Source: Chamaecrista fasciculata
Taxonomy: Eukaryota; Streptophyta; Magnoliopsida; Fabales; Fabaceae
Direction of reading: 5' to 3'
Assembly: GCA_003254925.1 (NCBI GenBank)
Contig: QANZ01009649.1
Location: forward strand, 241,973-305,972
DNA length: 64,000 nt
How positions within the stretch are numbered: the stretch's first letter is position 1; every line of letters begins with the position of its first letter. The notes under the pieces were generated by a model, which saw nothing but the letters and a program-made list of their open reading frames with translations, made no database searches and was not told the DNA's origin. This document shows positions 12,376-24,099 of this stretch, piece by piece. Position numbers and translations under genes: made by a program.

Positions 12376-12593
12376 AAATTATATAAAATATTATAAATAA
12401 TTAAATTTTATTATATAAGATTTGGTAATTATGTATTGTAAAGATAATGAAAAAAAATTTTTGAGATAGTAAAAGAAGTTAGTGAAATTATTTGAATTTT
12501 ATTTCTAAATTTATTATATTATAAACTATAATAGTATAGTATTATATATGCCTTTTTGGAGGAAAATAACCAGAACACTTCGAAGATGACAGT

Positions 12594-12936
12594 GAATCCT
12601 CTACAGTACTGCACCTTCTGTAGTACTGCAGGAACCAATAGGAGCCCGCCACGTGTACAGTGATATACATGTGGTGGACTCCTATTGGTCCCTGTACTGC
12701 AAAAGGTGTAGTACTGTAGAGGATCCTTTCCCTTCAAAGGGCAGTGGATCCTCTGCAGTACTGCACCTTCTGCAATATTACAGGAATCACTAGAAGCCTG
12801 CCATGTGTACAGTAGTGTACATGTGGCGGGCTCCTATTGGTCCCTGAAGTACTGCAGAAGGTACAGTACTGGACAGTAGATCCTCTGCAGTACTGCAGGA
12901 ACTAATAGGAGCCCGCCATGTATATAGTGGTGTGCT
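12594..12936. repeat. Tandem array of near-palindromic hairpin units (2.5 copies)
   Basis: Unit 1 (about 12594-12726) is almost a perfect palindrome: GATCCTCTACAGTACTGCA at one end, its inverse at the other, and CCAATAGGAG...CTCCTATTGG towards the middle, with GCCACGTGTACA near the centre. Unit 2 (about 12743-12870) repeats the plan with about 10% change. Unit 3 (about 12872-12936) is a partial copy lacking its right arm. Neighbouring units share short junctions with CAGTGGATCC or CAGTAGATCC. Each full unit could fold into a stem of 60 bp or more. The unit type resembles a snap-back MITE, but a head-to-tail array is unusual. Confidence 0.8.
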
Positions 12937-13358
12937 AATAAAAAAATTCTATTTGGGGGTGACGTCGAATATTTTGGATATTTAATGGTACATTCGATAT
13001 TCGACGAGTGATTGATTTCCTTGAGGTTTAGAAAATATCACTTCAAATTTGTAATTTTACTTGGTACATTACTTTCCTTGACAGGGGAAAATGGTTTGCA
13101 TAAATGAGAAAAATCTAATCCAACGTGTGAGATATTTCTATTTCTATTTCATTTTAATTTTAAATATGCCTTTCTGTATTTATCTACTCCAAGAGTCCAA
13201 GTTAGTTGCTAAATATTAATAGAGAGAGAGTGAGAGAGAGTATGGTTGTAAAAATATGGCATTCAAAAGAATATGTAACTTTACAGTTTAGAGTGAATAA
13301 CGCAGTAGAAGGTCTAAAAGTATGAGGAATCGGTGCATAATCTGTACGATATTAAGAG

Positions 13359-16300
13359 TTAAGACAAGGAAAGTTTCAAAAGCAAGCCAAGCAATGTTCC
13401 AATGAGACCCACAAAAATGGAAAACTTTAAAGAAAAGCCTGGATCACCTCTACGATTTCTTCGCCTTTTCATCAACTCCTGCAAATCAACAAATCTGATG
13501 GATTAGTGATATTTTTCGATATGTCGTGAGTCACATGCTAGGAACTTGAGAACTTTTAAGATCTTGTTCACCTTAAGGGTCGTGCCCAATTCTAGCTAGT
13601 ACAGCAAATATATCCAACATTCCAACTAGAACTTATCATTTCTCATTAAACCACTCGCTCTTTCAAGTTTTATAAGACAATCAGACAAATTAACCACTGC
13701 AAACTTTCCTAGACAGTACTTGCTTTTTGTTTCTCTATGTCAATGCAATGGTATTCTATCACGAATATACAGGAAATGTAGAAAAAAGATGTTTAGTACG
13801 AGAAAATATGTTGCATGATTACCAGTTCCTGTCGCAGTTGAAGAGTTTCTCTGTTAGCAGCATCTCTTTCTTCCTTCAGGCGTTGTAAACCCTGAGTCTT
13901 CATTCAGAGAAAATTGTATTGTCAAAATAGATTCGAAAATAATGGGCTAACATAAACTAAAGTGGTGGGTCTGTCAAGAATATAGACGAGGCCACGAGAG
14001 GGCAATATTATATAATAAAAATGCAGGCAATGGATAACGATGAACTTAGAAATCGCATGTTGCATATGCAAGAACAGACTCATTAAGAATCCACCTATTT
14101 ATATTGCTGACAGAGACTTATGCATACTCATAATTTATATTGCTGAATATAGTAAGTAAAAACATATGCATACTCGTAATTTCGTATAGTAAAATCCATA
14201 AAAATGGCACCTAGGTAATGGAAAATGCCAGTAATTATATCAACTACACTACCACAAGGAGTAGAATTGTACTCATTTTCTCTCACCAAGTAATCCCCAC
14301 ACTTCAATAATAATTACATACCTAAAGTGCATCATTTGCTAGATGATTTATGGTGATTGATATCTTTAAAAAAAGGACAGAAAGTAAAAAACAGCAGCCA
14401 AACTTTTACGGCCAGATACTAGTTCTACTCTTATTTTGCAGTCAGAAGTTTTGTAGATTGGCGTTCCTCTTACGTTTTGCTTGTTCTCTTTACGGCTTTT
14501 CTTAATCCTTACAATTCAATATGCTTTCCAGCTTTCGCATATTATTTCAGGTCTTTTAGAAGATGTTCTTTCCTCCAATTCTTCATGCAACACCTGAATA
14601 ACCGGTCTATGAATCTATAAGATAGAATGGAAGACCTCACAAAACCCAAAAATTATGTTATCAGCCCGGGCAATCAGGGTATATGAACTACAGTATTGTT
14701 GAGTGTTACTTATGAATATATAGATTCTTCCTCTGCTCTTTGGTTAAGTGATCTATATTCTCATTTCTCCAGCTTATGTCTTTGGAAATTAAATTGCTTC
14801 CCAAAGGGGAATACAACCTGATACTTAAGGTGCAATCATCTGGCTAAAAGCCTAAAAGGATGGGAATGGAATAATCAAATATAGAAAGCATAACATAATT
14901 TCACAAAAAGAGGGAGGAAAAAAAAATCAGAAAACTCACAGAACTGGGGTCAAGATTTTGTATGGAATTCTTCAATGCTTCTTCTGAATCTACATGAGCT
15001 GAGGTAGGAGTGATAAACACAACTCGTAGTTTGCACTCCTCTATTGTTGACTTTCCACAATCCTTATTAAACTGCATGCCAAATTAAACAGCATTGATCT
15101 TATTTTTTTTCCTTTTGAAAACTAATCCTGTCGAACAGATAGTCTTGACTTTCTTACAGTGTCTGGCGAAAGCTCATCAACAGTAGTATTTGGATTCACT
15201 ATTGTACTCTGTATAAGAAACTTATCTTTCCGTTGCATGTCTGCAGGATGTTCTCGTTGGGCTTGAAGGGTGACTGCAAAATCCAAAATCCGATAATATG
15301 ATAGATGCTAATATGCAAATAGCACATCAAGCAAATGACACACTTAATGTTGGTTTTAAGCCAAATCAAGCAAAAGTAGAAAACTATACGAGGATTTGAT
15401 ACACCAAGCCCAGGTCAACTTTCTTTCTTTCTAGAATTAGAACCGACACTTTCAACACTTTGAAGTCTAGCAATATTGTACCAAAAACAGTTCACTTGGG
15501 ACTACCAAAACCCCAAATAGAGTATTAGGAGGTTCAACATAAGCTCCAAATTATATATTCTTCTCAGAGATGTCGAAGACAAACTTCCATTTTTGTAACA
15601 TTTTTATTGGTTAGGATTACCATTGTTCATTGACCTCGATTCACAAGTTTATTCTGCTAATTTTTTTGTTCATTCTTATTTCCTTAGCATGTCTTAGACT
15701 AGATGAAACAGCAAAATCTAAACAAATGTCTACTGGATGGTCAAACAGTATTTTGTTCTCATCCGTGTCCACTAATTAGTAATTACAAAAAGCACTTTGC
15801 CACGTTGTCTTCAGTAGCTTGAATTTTCACATCATAAAAGATATAAAGGAAGAAGATGATTCTTAAGGGGTAAGAAGCAGCACCTCTGATGATACATGAG
15901 TCCCTGGGCTGTATAACACCATTGTTTGGTCGTACAAAGTACCTTTTCGGTGAGGTGGTTTTGACCTAGAGAAAATCGAAATAGCAGGACGTTAAATCGA
16001 ATGTAATCAGAAATTCAAAATGCATAGAGAATCAGCTAGAGAGAAGCATATCAAGTAACAAGTTTCTTTGTGTGTATGCAGTTAAAAGAGTACCTTAAAA
16101 GCAACGTGGTGACCTGTGTTGTTCAAAACTTTAAGATCGCAAAATGTTTGCTTCTCCAGCTCAACTGGTTACATGAATCTCATTAGCTTAACCAAATTTG
16201 AGCTCAGACTTTTATATTAAGGAGAGGATACAGGAAAAAGATTCAGATTTTGTTTAACAGACTCTAATAACGTTTGGCATGCAAAATATTCTATGCATTG

Positions 16301-16882
16301 CAATTATAGTTCCTATAACATCACTTCATTAACCACATTCAGCAATCTTTTAAAACAGAGATACAAGCGCGACGTTTTCTACTAGAATTTCAAACGCGAG
16401 AATTTTTAAATAGAACAGCTTAACATCCGGCTGATTTTCAATCTGGTAACGGAATCTTGATATTGTTAATAGAAAATAAATATAGGAGGAAAGCCGGAGA
16501 TTCATAATTCCGATAGGGCTGGCATACGAAAACCATGAGTCATTACGTCACTTTTCAATCACTTTAAACTCCTTATTTTGGTTCCACAAAAGTGAAGGAA
16601 ACAACATTAAAAACACTTCAAGTAGGTAGGTATCCTGTAAAACCGCAAAATTTTACTTGAGATTTTCATTCCTCCTTTCGTCATTACGATTCATGACGAA
16701 CAAAGAAATATGATCGGAAACGTGATAGAACCAGAATTTGATCGCAAGAACAGATGAGAATAGGAAACAAAAACAATGGATAGCGAAGGGAAAGAAGAAG
16801 GAAAAAGAGAAAGGTACATACAGTGGAACCTGAGTTCATCGGGAGTAACAGTGATGAGTTGATTAGCAACAGTAGCGCTCAT
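13359..16882 (-). CDS. VAP1-like: VAP-family protein (MSP domain, C-terminal anchor), 7 exons
   Basis: Exons 5' to 3': 16882-16822, 16164-16094, 15965-15884, 15273-15158, 15071-14940, 13897-13823, 13478-13359, joining to 218 aa. An N-terminal MSP domain (residues about 8-130) carries the family signature VAFKVKTTSPKRYFVRPNNG, followed by VTLQAQREHPADMQRKDKFLIQS. A short coiled coil (RLKEERDAANRETLQLRQEL, about 155-178) follows, then a basic stretch (KRRRNRR) and a single hydrophobic tail (IFVGLIGTLLGLLLKLSLS). That is the standard layout of plant VAP27/VAP1 proteins, tail-anchored ER proteins that bind FFAT-like motifs and organise ER contact sites. The start at 16882 gives MSATVANQ; an upstream in-frame ATG at 16912 would add ten residues and looks less likely. 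A (GAA)n run sits about 130 bp upstream. Confidence 0.93.
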
Positions 16883-17976
16883 GACGAAGGCAATACAAAG
16901 ATCAAGGTTCACAGAATCGGCAATGAATGAGAGACAGCAGCATATGGTAGCATTAGATCCAAAAGCGCGGAATGCAAGGAAGTTCAGAAAGAGGCGAATT
17001 GAAGGGAGAAGAAGAAGAAGAAGAAGAAGAAATTAGATATCAAAATGTAGCTCCCGAGAGAGATGAAATGAAAATGGGAAATAACGTTACGTGATAGCAA
17101 TGAGGTTCTGTGTGAGAAAGGCACAGGCACAGTGAGAATTGTGTTGGGTCACCCTCCGATGTGTGCGCCAAAACTAACTGTCAGAATTCGTGGGATCCAA
17201 ACACAGAAACAATCCTCACACGTGTCCTTTCAAGGCAACACCGGCGTCCGCTTCAAATGAATTGTTACTTTCTACTCTACAAAACTATTCACAAATATTA
17301 AATCCATCCACTTCATTTGCTCTTTACTTTCATTTAATGCATAATCTAAGGCCATGGTTGACCGCACATAACTAATTACTCATACTTCTTTCTTATTCCA
17401 GTCATATCATAACTTTGTGGTTCTGCTTCCTACAAATTTCTTTATCTCCGCTTTTTGATGACCAAATGGAACTTGACTCTTCAAATCCTCAAAAGATGGA
17501 GAATGTAATGTATGGGTCATCGTTTTCAAGTCCTCGATTCGAACACAATCATTACGATTCACAAAGCAACAATATAACACAACGACGGAGAACCTAACCG
17601 AGATTTGCGCAGACATGGCTATGGTGTTAATCCTAAACATTGGATTGCATTTTTTAAGTTTCTTATTACTAAAGAGCTGCAAAAATAACATTGGTGTTGA
17701 TCCAAATATCTTACTACTATGGAAAAGGAGCAAGACTTTGCTACGGGTTTTGATTCCGTGGCAACATTTACGATGCAGAAGAAACACGTTAAAATTTCCA
17801 AACAACTACACCTGCTATAATTACTCGGATAATCAGAGAGAAGAAATATGATAGAATTTTTCTTACAAAAACAAATCCAAGTAATCAAATGATGGCCCTA
17901 TTAAGTACATACTTCCTCCGGTTCAGTAGACTACTTTGAAGATGAAACAAGAGAATAAGGGAGCAGCCACACCATA
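16883..17976. other. Intergenic region between VAP and RPL19 genes
   Basis: It holds the VAP upstream region with a GAA run at 17008-17032, then about 800 bp with overlapping short frames on both strands (17407-17888). These frames are interrupted, lack a recognisable domain and show no consistent splice pattern. Some words in 17580-17850 are faintly reminiscent of plant transposase remnants, but not enough for a call. The 3' UTR of the L19 gene should lie just below 17977. Confidence 0.5.
17008..17032. repeat. (GAA)n microsatellite upstream of VAP gene
   Basis: About eight GAA units lie 126 bp upstream of the VAP ATG, probably within its 5' UTR as CTT repeats on the sense strand. CT/CTT-rich leaders are common in plant genes. 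Confidence 0.8.
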
Positions 17977-20622
17977 TCATTTGAAAGTAGAGAGTCTGGG
18001 AAGCTTGTCTCTAAGATAGTACAATCTCGCCCGCCTCACCTTTCGGTGGTTTACCACTTTGATTTCTTTGATATTTGGTGAGTAACTGTGACAAGAAACA
18101 TTAACATCATATAAGGCAGTGTATCTTCTCACAATAATAATATGGAAAAAGCATAGCACAGCACCGGTGAGCATAACGTTGGTAACTACAATTGGAACTC
18201 TTGGCTAATATTGTTTGGATTATAATTCAGATTGTAAAGTGTTAATTTAACAAAGTTCCACCCCAACCTCACTTTTCCATTAAGTTAAATGGGAACGTGC
18301 TAACTAAATAAACCGATGACACAAATGTAAGCAGCATGTCAAAGCAATTTCCATCATTTTTCTTAAAGGGAATAAATATCATCACTCATTATATTGCACT
18401 TTCAAGCTGGCACTTTACTAAGCAACATTTTTTTGAAAAAAAAAAACCTAGTCCACAATCATACTTACGAATTACAATTTCCTAGGTTCTTATGTATTTA
18501 GAAGCTGTTAAATAACACAGAACAAAAAAATGCCCAGAAAAGTTTACAGCCCACCTGAGGCGATCAGTGAATTTTGGTTACAAAAAAGGAGGCACCACAA
18601 AACTTTGAAAGTAAACAATAGGAAAGGTGCAGGACCAGGATCATACAGACTACAGAGGACATGCTGTTTCAGCAAGGCTCTAGGTTAATAAGTGGATTCG
18701 ATTTGTTAGAAGCATGAGATAAACTCAGCCTCTCCAATGTTAATATGTTAATATTGATTCCAGAACAAGGGCAACTTCAGTTATCGAGTCAGTGTTTCTA
18801 AATCAACTTTCTAACAATTAGCTTAGTTTCCAACAGTGAGAATCAGATTAGTAGATAAACTCAATGCTTATGTAAAGGAATCTAAATTATATAAATGTTG
18901 ACAAATAACAATTTCCAATTTAACATTTTCAAACCATTTAGTGACTTCAAAAGGATTTTTGTTTACTCAGTTTTACGGAAAAATGTTCCATGGTTTATTC
19001 TTTCTGAATGTTTTGCTCTGTGTGAAACTTCAATAGCCTAATTACAACAACAATTACATAAAGATGCTTCGTTACGATGCAGTGACAAGTATTATCTACT
19101 TATGCAAATGACATTCATAGACTATAAATGTAAGAGAAGACGCTTACACTGGGAAGACTATCTCAACCCCTATGCCAGCGATAATTCTTCGGATCCGAAT
19201 AGTGGTGTGAATACCAGCATTTTGTTTTGAGATGACAATACCTTTGTAGATAGACAACCTACGCCTGTTTTCAGGAACCTCCTGAAAGTAGGAAAAAAAT
19301 TGGATCATTAGTTCCATCTCAACTTTGGAACCTTAATAAACCCAAAAAAAGAAAAGAAATAAATTACCAATTTAATTTCCACAATATCACCAGTCCTTAA
19401 GTCTGGAGTTGGCCTCTCCCTATCTGATGCCTCAATTGCCCTTTGATTCAGTATCTGCATGAACAACAGCTTGCATTTTAGAGTTGTTGTCTTTGTTCTA
19501 CAGTTTGTCAGATTTCTACATCTGTAGTGGCTCACATCTAAAGGGTATACACCAGAGACAGAAAGAGAGAGAGAACCCAGTTGCTATATCAACAATCATG
19601 GAATTCAAAACTTAAAATAGAGAGGTAATTGTTTAGAGATTAGAGTCTCATTATCCACATAATCAAATAGTGCATTCCAAGACCAGAACAAACAATTTTT
19701 TTGCATGGAATGACTAAGTGATCTTTATCTCAAAGTTGCTTTGCTGGCTTGAGTATCTTAGCACATTATTCATGGAAGTACCAATTATATGTTACACGCC
19801 AAGTAACAATCGAGGGAAATACATTGGAGTAAACAAGAAAAAAGAAAATATAGTTGTGATTGTGAAAATATTAAGATCTTAAGTTTCCTCTAACAACCTG
19901 CTACCGGAGGAAAATTATACATATCCAAGTCCTGATTCTGTCTCGAGCCAGCAAACAGTTGATGGCCACGAAGTTGCTCAAAACTACCTGCTCGCTTTCA
20001 TGATAGTAGATAGCCCTGTGTTTTCCACTACCATTTATCCCCCAACCCATTTTTTTATGATAATTAATGTGTTCCTCTAAACACTAAACAGATTATGAAT
20101 ACGGATTAAGTTACAAAATGGCATCGATACATTACCCCAATGACATCTCCGAGCTTCACTCGAGGTTTTCTGGGAGGCTTTGATTCATCTACTTTAGACT
20201 CAGAGTCCGAAACTTCTTCTGCTTCAGCTTGAACTTCCGGAACTTCATCAACACTAGCCGACTCGGTCTCATCTACATTGTCGCTCGCTTCACCTCCGCC
20301 TTCGGAATTCGACTCAGCTCTCAGAACAAAAGAAGACTTAGTTGGTTGAGCAATGAGAGGACTGCAAGTACCTAAAATTGAGCTCGAAGTAACCTTAGAA
20401 ACCAATGGGAGATTACGAGAACCAAGCATAGAGGGCCAACGAGACAGAACAGTAGAGAAACCCAGCTTGTTGAGAGAACATTGATTGGGGTTTTGTGGTA
20501 TAGCAAACAGCGCCTGTAATCTCCAATCATTAGCGAAATTGAAAGCAAGAATCAATATGTTAACATAACGCAGAGATAGAGAAACAAAAATAGAGAACCT
20601 GATTGAGGATTTGAGACGCCAT
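17977..20622 (-). CDS. RPL19: Chloroplast 50S ribosomal protein L19 (bL19c)
   Basis: Exons 5' to 3': 20622-20599, 20513-20136, 19454-19368, 19281-19148, 18085-17977, joining to 243 aa. The first 75 or so residues are rich in Ser, Leu and Asn with few acidic residues, as in a chloroplast transit peptide. An acidic spacer follows ([19 protein letters not shown]), then the basic [13 protein letters not shown]. The C-terminal L19 domain contains [57 protein letters not shown] and [16 protein letters not shown], the ribosomal_L19 signature. In bacteria-type ribosomes L19 lies at the 30S-50S interface (bridge B8 area). The acidic linker and transit peptide are typical of the nuclear-encoded plastid form. 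Exon 1 encodes only MASQILNQ. Confidence 0.95.
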
Positions 20623-21065
20623 GCTCAAAAGGGAAACAAGGATTTCAGTAAAAATGGGGAAGAGAACCACTCTGTAAGGGTCATGAGAAAGAGGCAAAAT
20701 GGAAGGCCTTATCTATTTTATCCCTTTTCCTCCCTCATACGGATATCACTGCATTTTTGTTTCCGTCAAGTTAATTAATTAAGAAATTAAACAATCCTAT
20801 CCTATAAATCATTCTAAATAATCTCCTCGCTACTCATAAATCTTATATGATGGTTCATGAGTAAATTTTAAAATTATATATTATAAATATACATAAACCT
20901 CGTTAAGATATAAAAAAAAAATTATAATTTAAAATTTTGGGTAAATATAATAAAAATTAAAATATTTAAAAAATATTTGGGTAAATATAAACATTTCACT
21001 ACTCTTTATAATTACCAATTTAAATTTAATTATGACAAAAATTTTATAATTTAAAATTTTGGAAT

Positions 21066-21112
21066 AATATTTATATAGCTTTCTTTTTGGTAGAAATATT
21101 TATATAGCTTTC
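21066..21112. repeat. Micro-insertion: 18-bp direct repeat around 11 bp
   Basis: AATATTTATATAGCTTTC occurs at 21066-21083 and 21095-21112 without mismatch. The 11-bp insert reads TCTACCAAAAA on the minus strand, i.e. an A-tailed end. Consistent with a retroposed fragment so truncated that almost only its tail remains, or with a filler-containing break repair. Confidence 0.7.
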
Positions 21113-21140
21113 ACCTTTCAGGACATGCTACAAGTATTAA

Positions 21141-21188
21141 GTATTAACTATTAATCTCTGGCCAAAAAAAATGTATTAACTACTAATC
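21141..21188. repeat. Micro-insertion: 16-bp direct repeat around TCTGGCCAAAAAAAAT
   Basis: GTATTAACTATTAATC (21141-21156) and GTATTAACTACTAATC (21173-21188) differ at one base. The 16-bp insert has a GGCC block followed by eight A residues and a final T. It has the same format as the insertion at 42686-42732. Confidence 0.65.
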
Positions 21189-21231
21189 CGTATTTTTTTC
21201 CGTGGAGGCAAGAGGCTAGAGCCCACCAAAG

Positions 21232-21257
21232 AGCAACAGCCCAAAAAAAAGCAACAG
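21232..21257. repeat. Micro-insertion: 8-bp direct repeat around CCCAAAAAAA
   Basis: AGCAACAG at 21232-21239 and 21250-21257 flanks a 10-bp insert ending in A residues. The repeat is short enough to arise by chance alone. It is listed because it lies 45 bp from a longer example of the same format. Confidence 0.4.
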
Positions 21258-21756
21258 AAAATAAAAAAGCAAAGAAGCCCACGATTTAGGTCTTTTTTAT
21301 ATGATTACTAAAAGTTTATCTCATTATTTGATTGACAATAAAAAAAATTGCAGAAATTTTAAGAAAAGTATTTGTAAAATAAAAAATATAGAAAAGTGTC
21401 AGCACTATTATTCAATAATTTACATCAACTAAGACATTTAACTAAAATTGATATCACTTAAATAATATAGAGACTTAATTGAATATAATTATTCTTTTTA
21501 GAAGACTCTCTTATTATAATTGAATGTATATAATGTGAGTAAAATCTAAATTAATTATGAAAACAAAAACTATTACTTAAGTAAAAAAGCACATAAATTT
21601 TAAAAGGTGTAAATTAATTTAATTGGAAAACAAAAAATGAACAAAAATATAAATCATTTTTTGTAAAAAAATATTAACTTCATTTTTGTTGTTGGTTTTT
21701 CATTAATATTTATCAATTTTTATCAATGTGACATTGGGTCAATGATGCTATTAAAG

Positions 21757-21796
21757 TTAACGCAATAACTTTTACCAAAAAAATTAACGCAATAAC
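21757..21796. repeat. Micro-insertion: 13-bp direct repeat around TTTTACCAAAAAAA
   Basis: TTAACGCAATAAC at 21757-21769 and 21784-21796 is identical. The 14-bp insert ends ACC followed by seven A residues, echoing the CTACCAAAAA end at 21084-21094 (there on the other strand). Confidence 0.65.
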
Positions 21797-21931
21797 AATA
21801 ATCTCACAAAGACAAAATAAAAATTTGAAATCATAAGAATTCAATTAGTAAATTTAAATTATAGGAAAATAAAAAAGAAAAACAATTATTAGAGGGAGTC
21901 AGTGTCTACTCCAGTACGCTTGCAAAGAAGC

Positions 21932-22006
21932 CACGTGTATAGAATCTACGTGTCGCCCAGCCACATCCACCACGTGGATATTCAGTTTCTGGAGTGATGC
22001 CACGTA
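21932..22006 (+). promoter_or_regulatory. Cluster of four ACGT-core (G-box/ABRE-like) elements
   Basis: CACGTG at 21932 and 21971, TACGTG at 21947 and CACGTA at 22001 all lie within 75 bp, 134-208 bp upstream of the transporter ATG. G-box and ABRE cores bind bZIP and bHLH factors. Closely spaced copies are the usual basis of abscisic acid, light or phosphate-linked control, but which signal acts here is inference. Confidence 0.55.
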
Positions 22007-22139
22007 AGTGCCTCTCCCTGATGTTCCAACCGATTCTTGTGTCTCCAAATGAAATCAGTATAGAAACTGAAACTGAAAGAGAAAGAAATTACAAAGGTTT
22101 GGTTGGGCAATTCAATTCGAGATTGAATTTGTCGGCAAC

Positions 22140-24099
22140 ATGTGCCAGCAAAAGCGTTCTGAAACAACGAGGAGAACCCCTCCTGGGATTCTTCTTCTGA
22201 TAGGTAAAGATTGCGACTTCAACACATATAGGTACATGGTTTTAATCATTACCTTTTTTGCATATGCTTGTTACCACGCTTCCAGAAAACCCATCGGCAT
22301 AGTCAAGAGTGTACTTCATCCTCATCGTCAATCTCATCAAAAGGGGTGGGCCCCCTTTGATTCATCCGATGGAATTTCAAAACTTGGCGAGATAGACGTT
22401 GCTTTTCTATCATGTTACTCCTTGGGAATGTACGTTGCAGGTCATTTAGGTGACAATCTAGACCTTCGATTGTTCCTAAGCACAGGAATGATGGGAAGTG
22501 GGATTTTTGTGGCACTTTTTGGGATGGGATTCATGTGGGAGATTCACGCTTTCTGGTTCTATCTCCTAATGCAAATCATCGCAGGTTTGTTTCAAGCTAC
22601 AGGTTGGCCTTGTGTGGTTGCTGTGGTTGGAAATTGGTTTGGTAAGAGAAAAAGAGGTTTGATTATGGGTATTTGGAATGCTCACACTTCTGTTGGTAAC
22701 ATTGTTGGTACTCTTGTTGCTGCTTGTGTTTTGCAATTTGGGTGGGGTTGGTCCTTCATTCTTCCTGCTGCATTAATCATTGTTGCAGGCTTCATTGTTT
22801 TCTTCTTCTTGCCTGCTTATCCTGAGGATCTTGGCTTTTCCAATCCCACCACCACACTGCCTCAGATTCACACTTCTGTACAAGAAGGATCTGTTAGTAG
22901 GAAGAGTGTTGGTATTATTGAAGCATGTGCAATTCCAGGAGTTATAACTTTTTCTCTCTGCCTTTTCTTCGCCAAGCTTGTTGCCTACACCTTTCTCTAC
23001 TGGTTGCCCTTTTACTTGAGTGGCACAGGTCATTCATTACTCATCATAAATCTTCTTTGTTCACTTGCAATTCTTAATTTACATTATAAAGTTAAGGTCA
23101 AAGTCACAATTTGGTTCCTGAACTCTGTTTTGATCATTAAACTATTTTTTGTTCTGGTTTTAGTCAAACCATTTCATTTGTTTCATTTTATTCAAAATGT
23201 AATTTTGTCTGGTTTCTGTTGTTATATTGATCTTAATAGAATGAACAATAGTTTGGGGACCAAAACAAAATTTACCTTATAGTTTAGAGACCAAAATGAA
23301 GTTTTGACCAATTTTAAAAATCTGTGATGATGATGTTGCAGAGATTGGTGGGGAGTATGTGTCTGTAAAATGTGCTGGAAATCTTTCAGCATTCTTCGAC
23401 GTAGGAGGAATATTTGGGGGTATTCTTGCTGGCTACATATCTGACAGACTCCATGCTCGTGCTATAACTGCAGCTAGCTTCATGTATGCTGCAATTCCTT
23501 GTATGCTGTTATACAGATCCTATGGAAGTGTTTCTATGAATCTGAACATCTTACTTATGATGTTGACTGGATTATTTGTGAATGGTCCCTATGCACTCAT
23601 AACCACTGCGGTTTCTGCTGACTTGGGCACACACAGTTCTCTAAGAGGGGATTCTCGTGCTCTTGCTACTGTCACTGCCATCATAGATGGCACTGGTTCA
23701 GTTGGTGCAGCTCTTGGCCCTCTTCTTACTGGCTTCATTTCAACAGAGGGATGGGATCAAGTTTTCATGATGCTTATGGTGGGTGCTTTTATTGCTGGCC
23801 TTCTTTTGTCACGTTTGGTCATGGCTGAAATTGCTGAGAAAACTGCCAAACCAATCATACCTTTTTCTAGTGCAACCCAAAATCCTCAAGGTAATCTTTA
23901 AATCTTTCATCAAATGCCTATATATTGTGGGTACCATGTACATTGGTCTAATTACTAAAGACTTGATTTCTCATGCATTATTATGTCAAACTTGGTACTT
24001 GGGTTTGTCTAATGTTTCTGACTTGCTGCACTTATAACTTATTGGTGATCTTTTGCAGCCTCAGCAATATCTCGACCCCTTGTGGAGGATCAAAGCTGA
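22140..24099 (+). CDS. G3Pp: Glycerol-3-phosphate permease-like MFS transporter (SLC37 type)
   Basis: Exons 22140-23028, 23342-23890 and 24059-24099 join in frame to 492 aa. The N-terminus has [11 protein letters not shown] and [22 protein letters not shown], the invariant Arg-Lys loop region of organophosphate antiporters. Further family landmarks are [59 protein letters not shown] and, in exon 2, [19 protein letters not shown] and [13 protein letters not shown]. About twelve hydrophobic segments are visible. Plant G3Pp proteins are predicted sn-glycerol-3-phosphate/phosphate transporters, several being phosphate-starvation responsive. The chosen start is the first ATG in the main frame; a short upstream ORF (21994-22200) in another frame overlaps it. 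If intron 2 is retained the protein stops three codons after exon 2. Confidence 0.92.
23091..23318. repeat. Foldback element inside transporter intron 1
   Basis: GGTCAAAGTCACAATTTGGT at the left is mirrored by ATTTTGGTCTCTAAACT-type text on the opposite strand at the right, ending in GGTCAAAAC read inversely. It fills most of the 313-bp intron and looks like a decayed member of the GGTCC-word foldbacks found elsewhere in the window. Confidence 0.45.

Larger units (their letters stand above)
9031..13358. other. Repeat-rich intergenic region between the CCR4 and VAP genes
   Basis: No coding gene is supported. The two flanking genes are both on the minus strand, so this should contain the CCR4 promoter (9031 upward) and the 3' UTR of the VAP gene (below 13359). 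Between them lie a nested retroposon/SINE (9406-10142), a 91-bp foldback (11342), a palindromic repeat cluster (12067-12375) and a tandem hairpin array (12594-12936). The rest is AT-rich. Confidence 0.7.
20623..22139. other. Intergenic region between divergently transcribed L19 and transporter genes
   Basis: This 1.5-kb region separates a minus-strand from a plus-strand gene, so it should carry both promoters. Its middle (21066-21796) holds four micro-insertions with target duplications. The transporter side (21932-22006) has four ACGT-core elements. No coding frame is supported apart from a possible upstream ORF at 21994-22200. Confidence 0.65.

Noticed and set aside
17407-17888. Overlapping open frames on both strands (up to 132 codons), possibly a gene or transposase relic
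   Set aside because: The frames are interrupted, have no domain text that I can defend, and no splice sites join them into a longer product.
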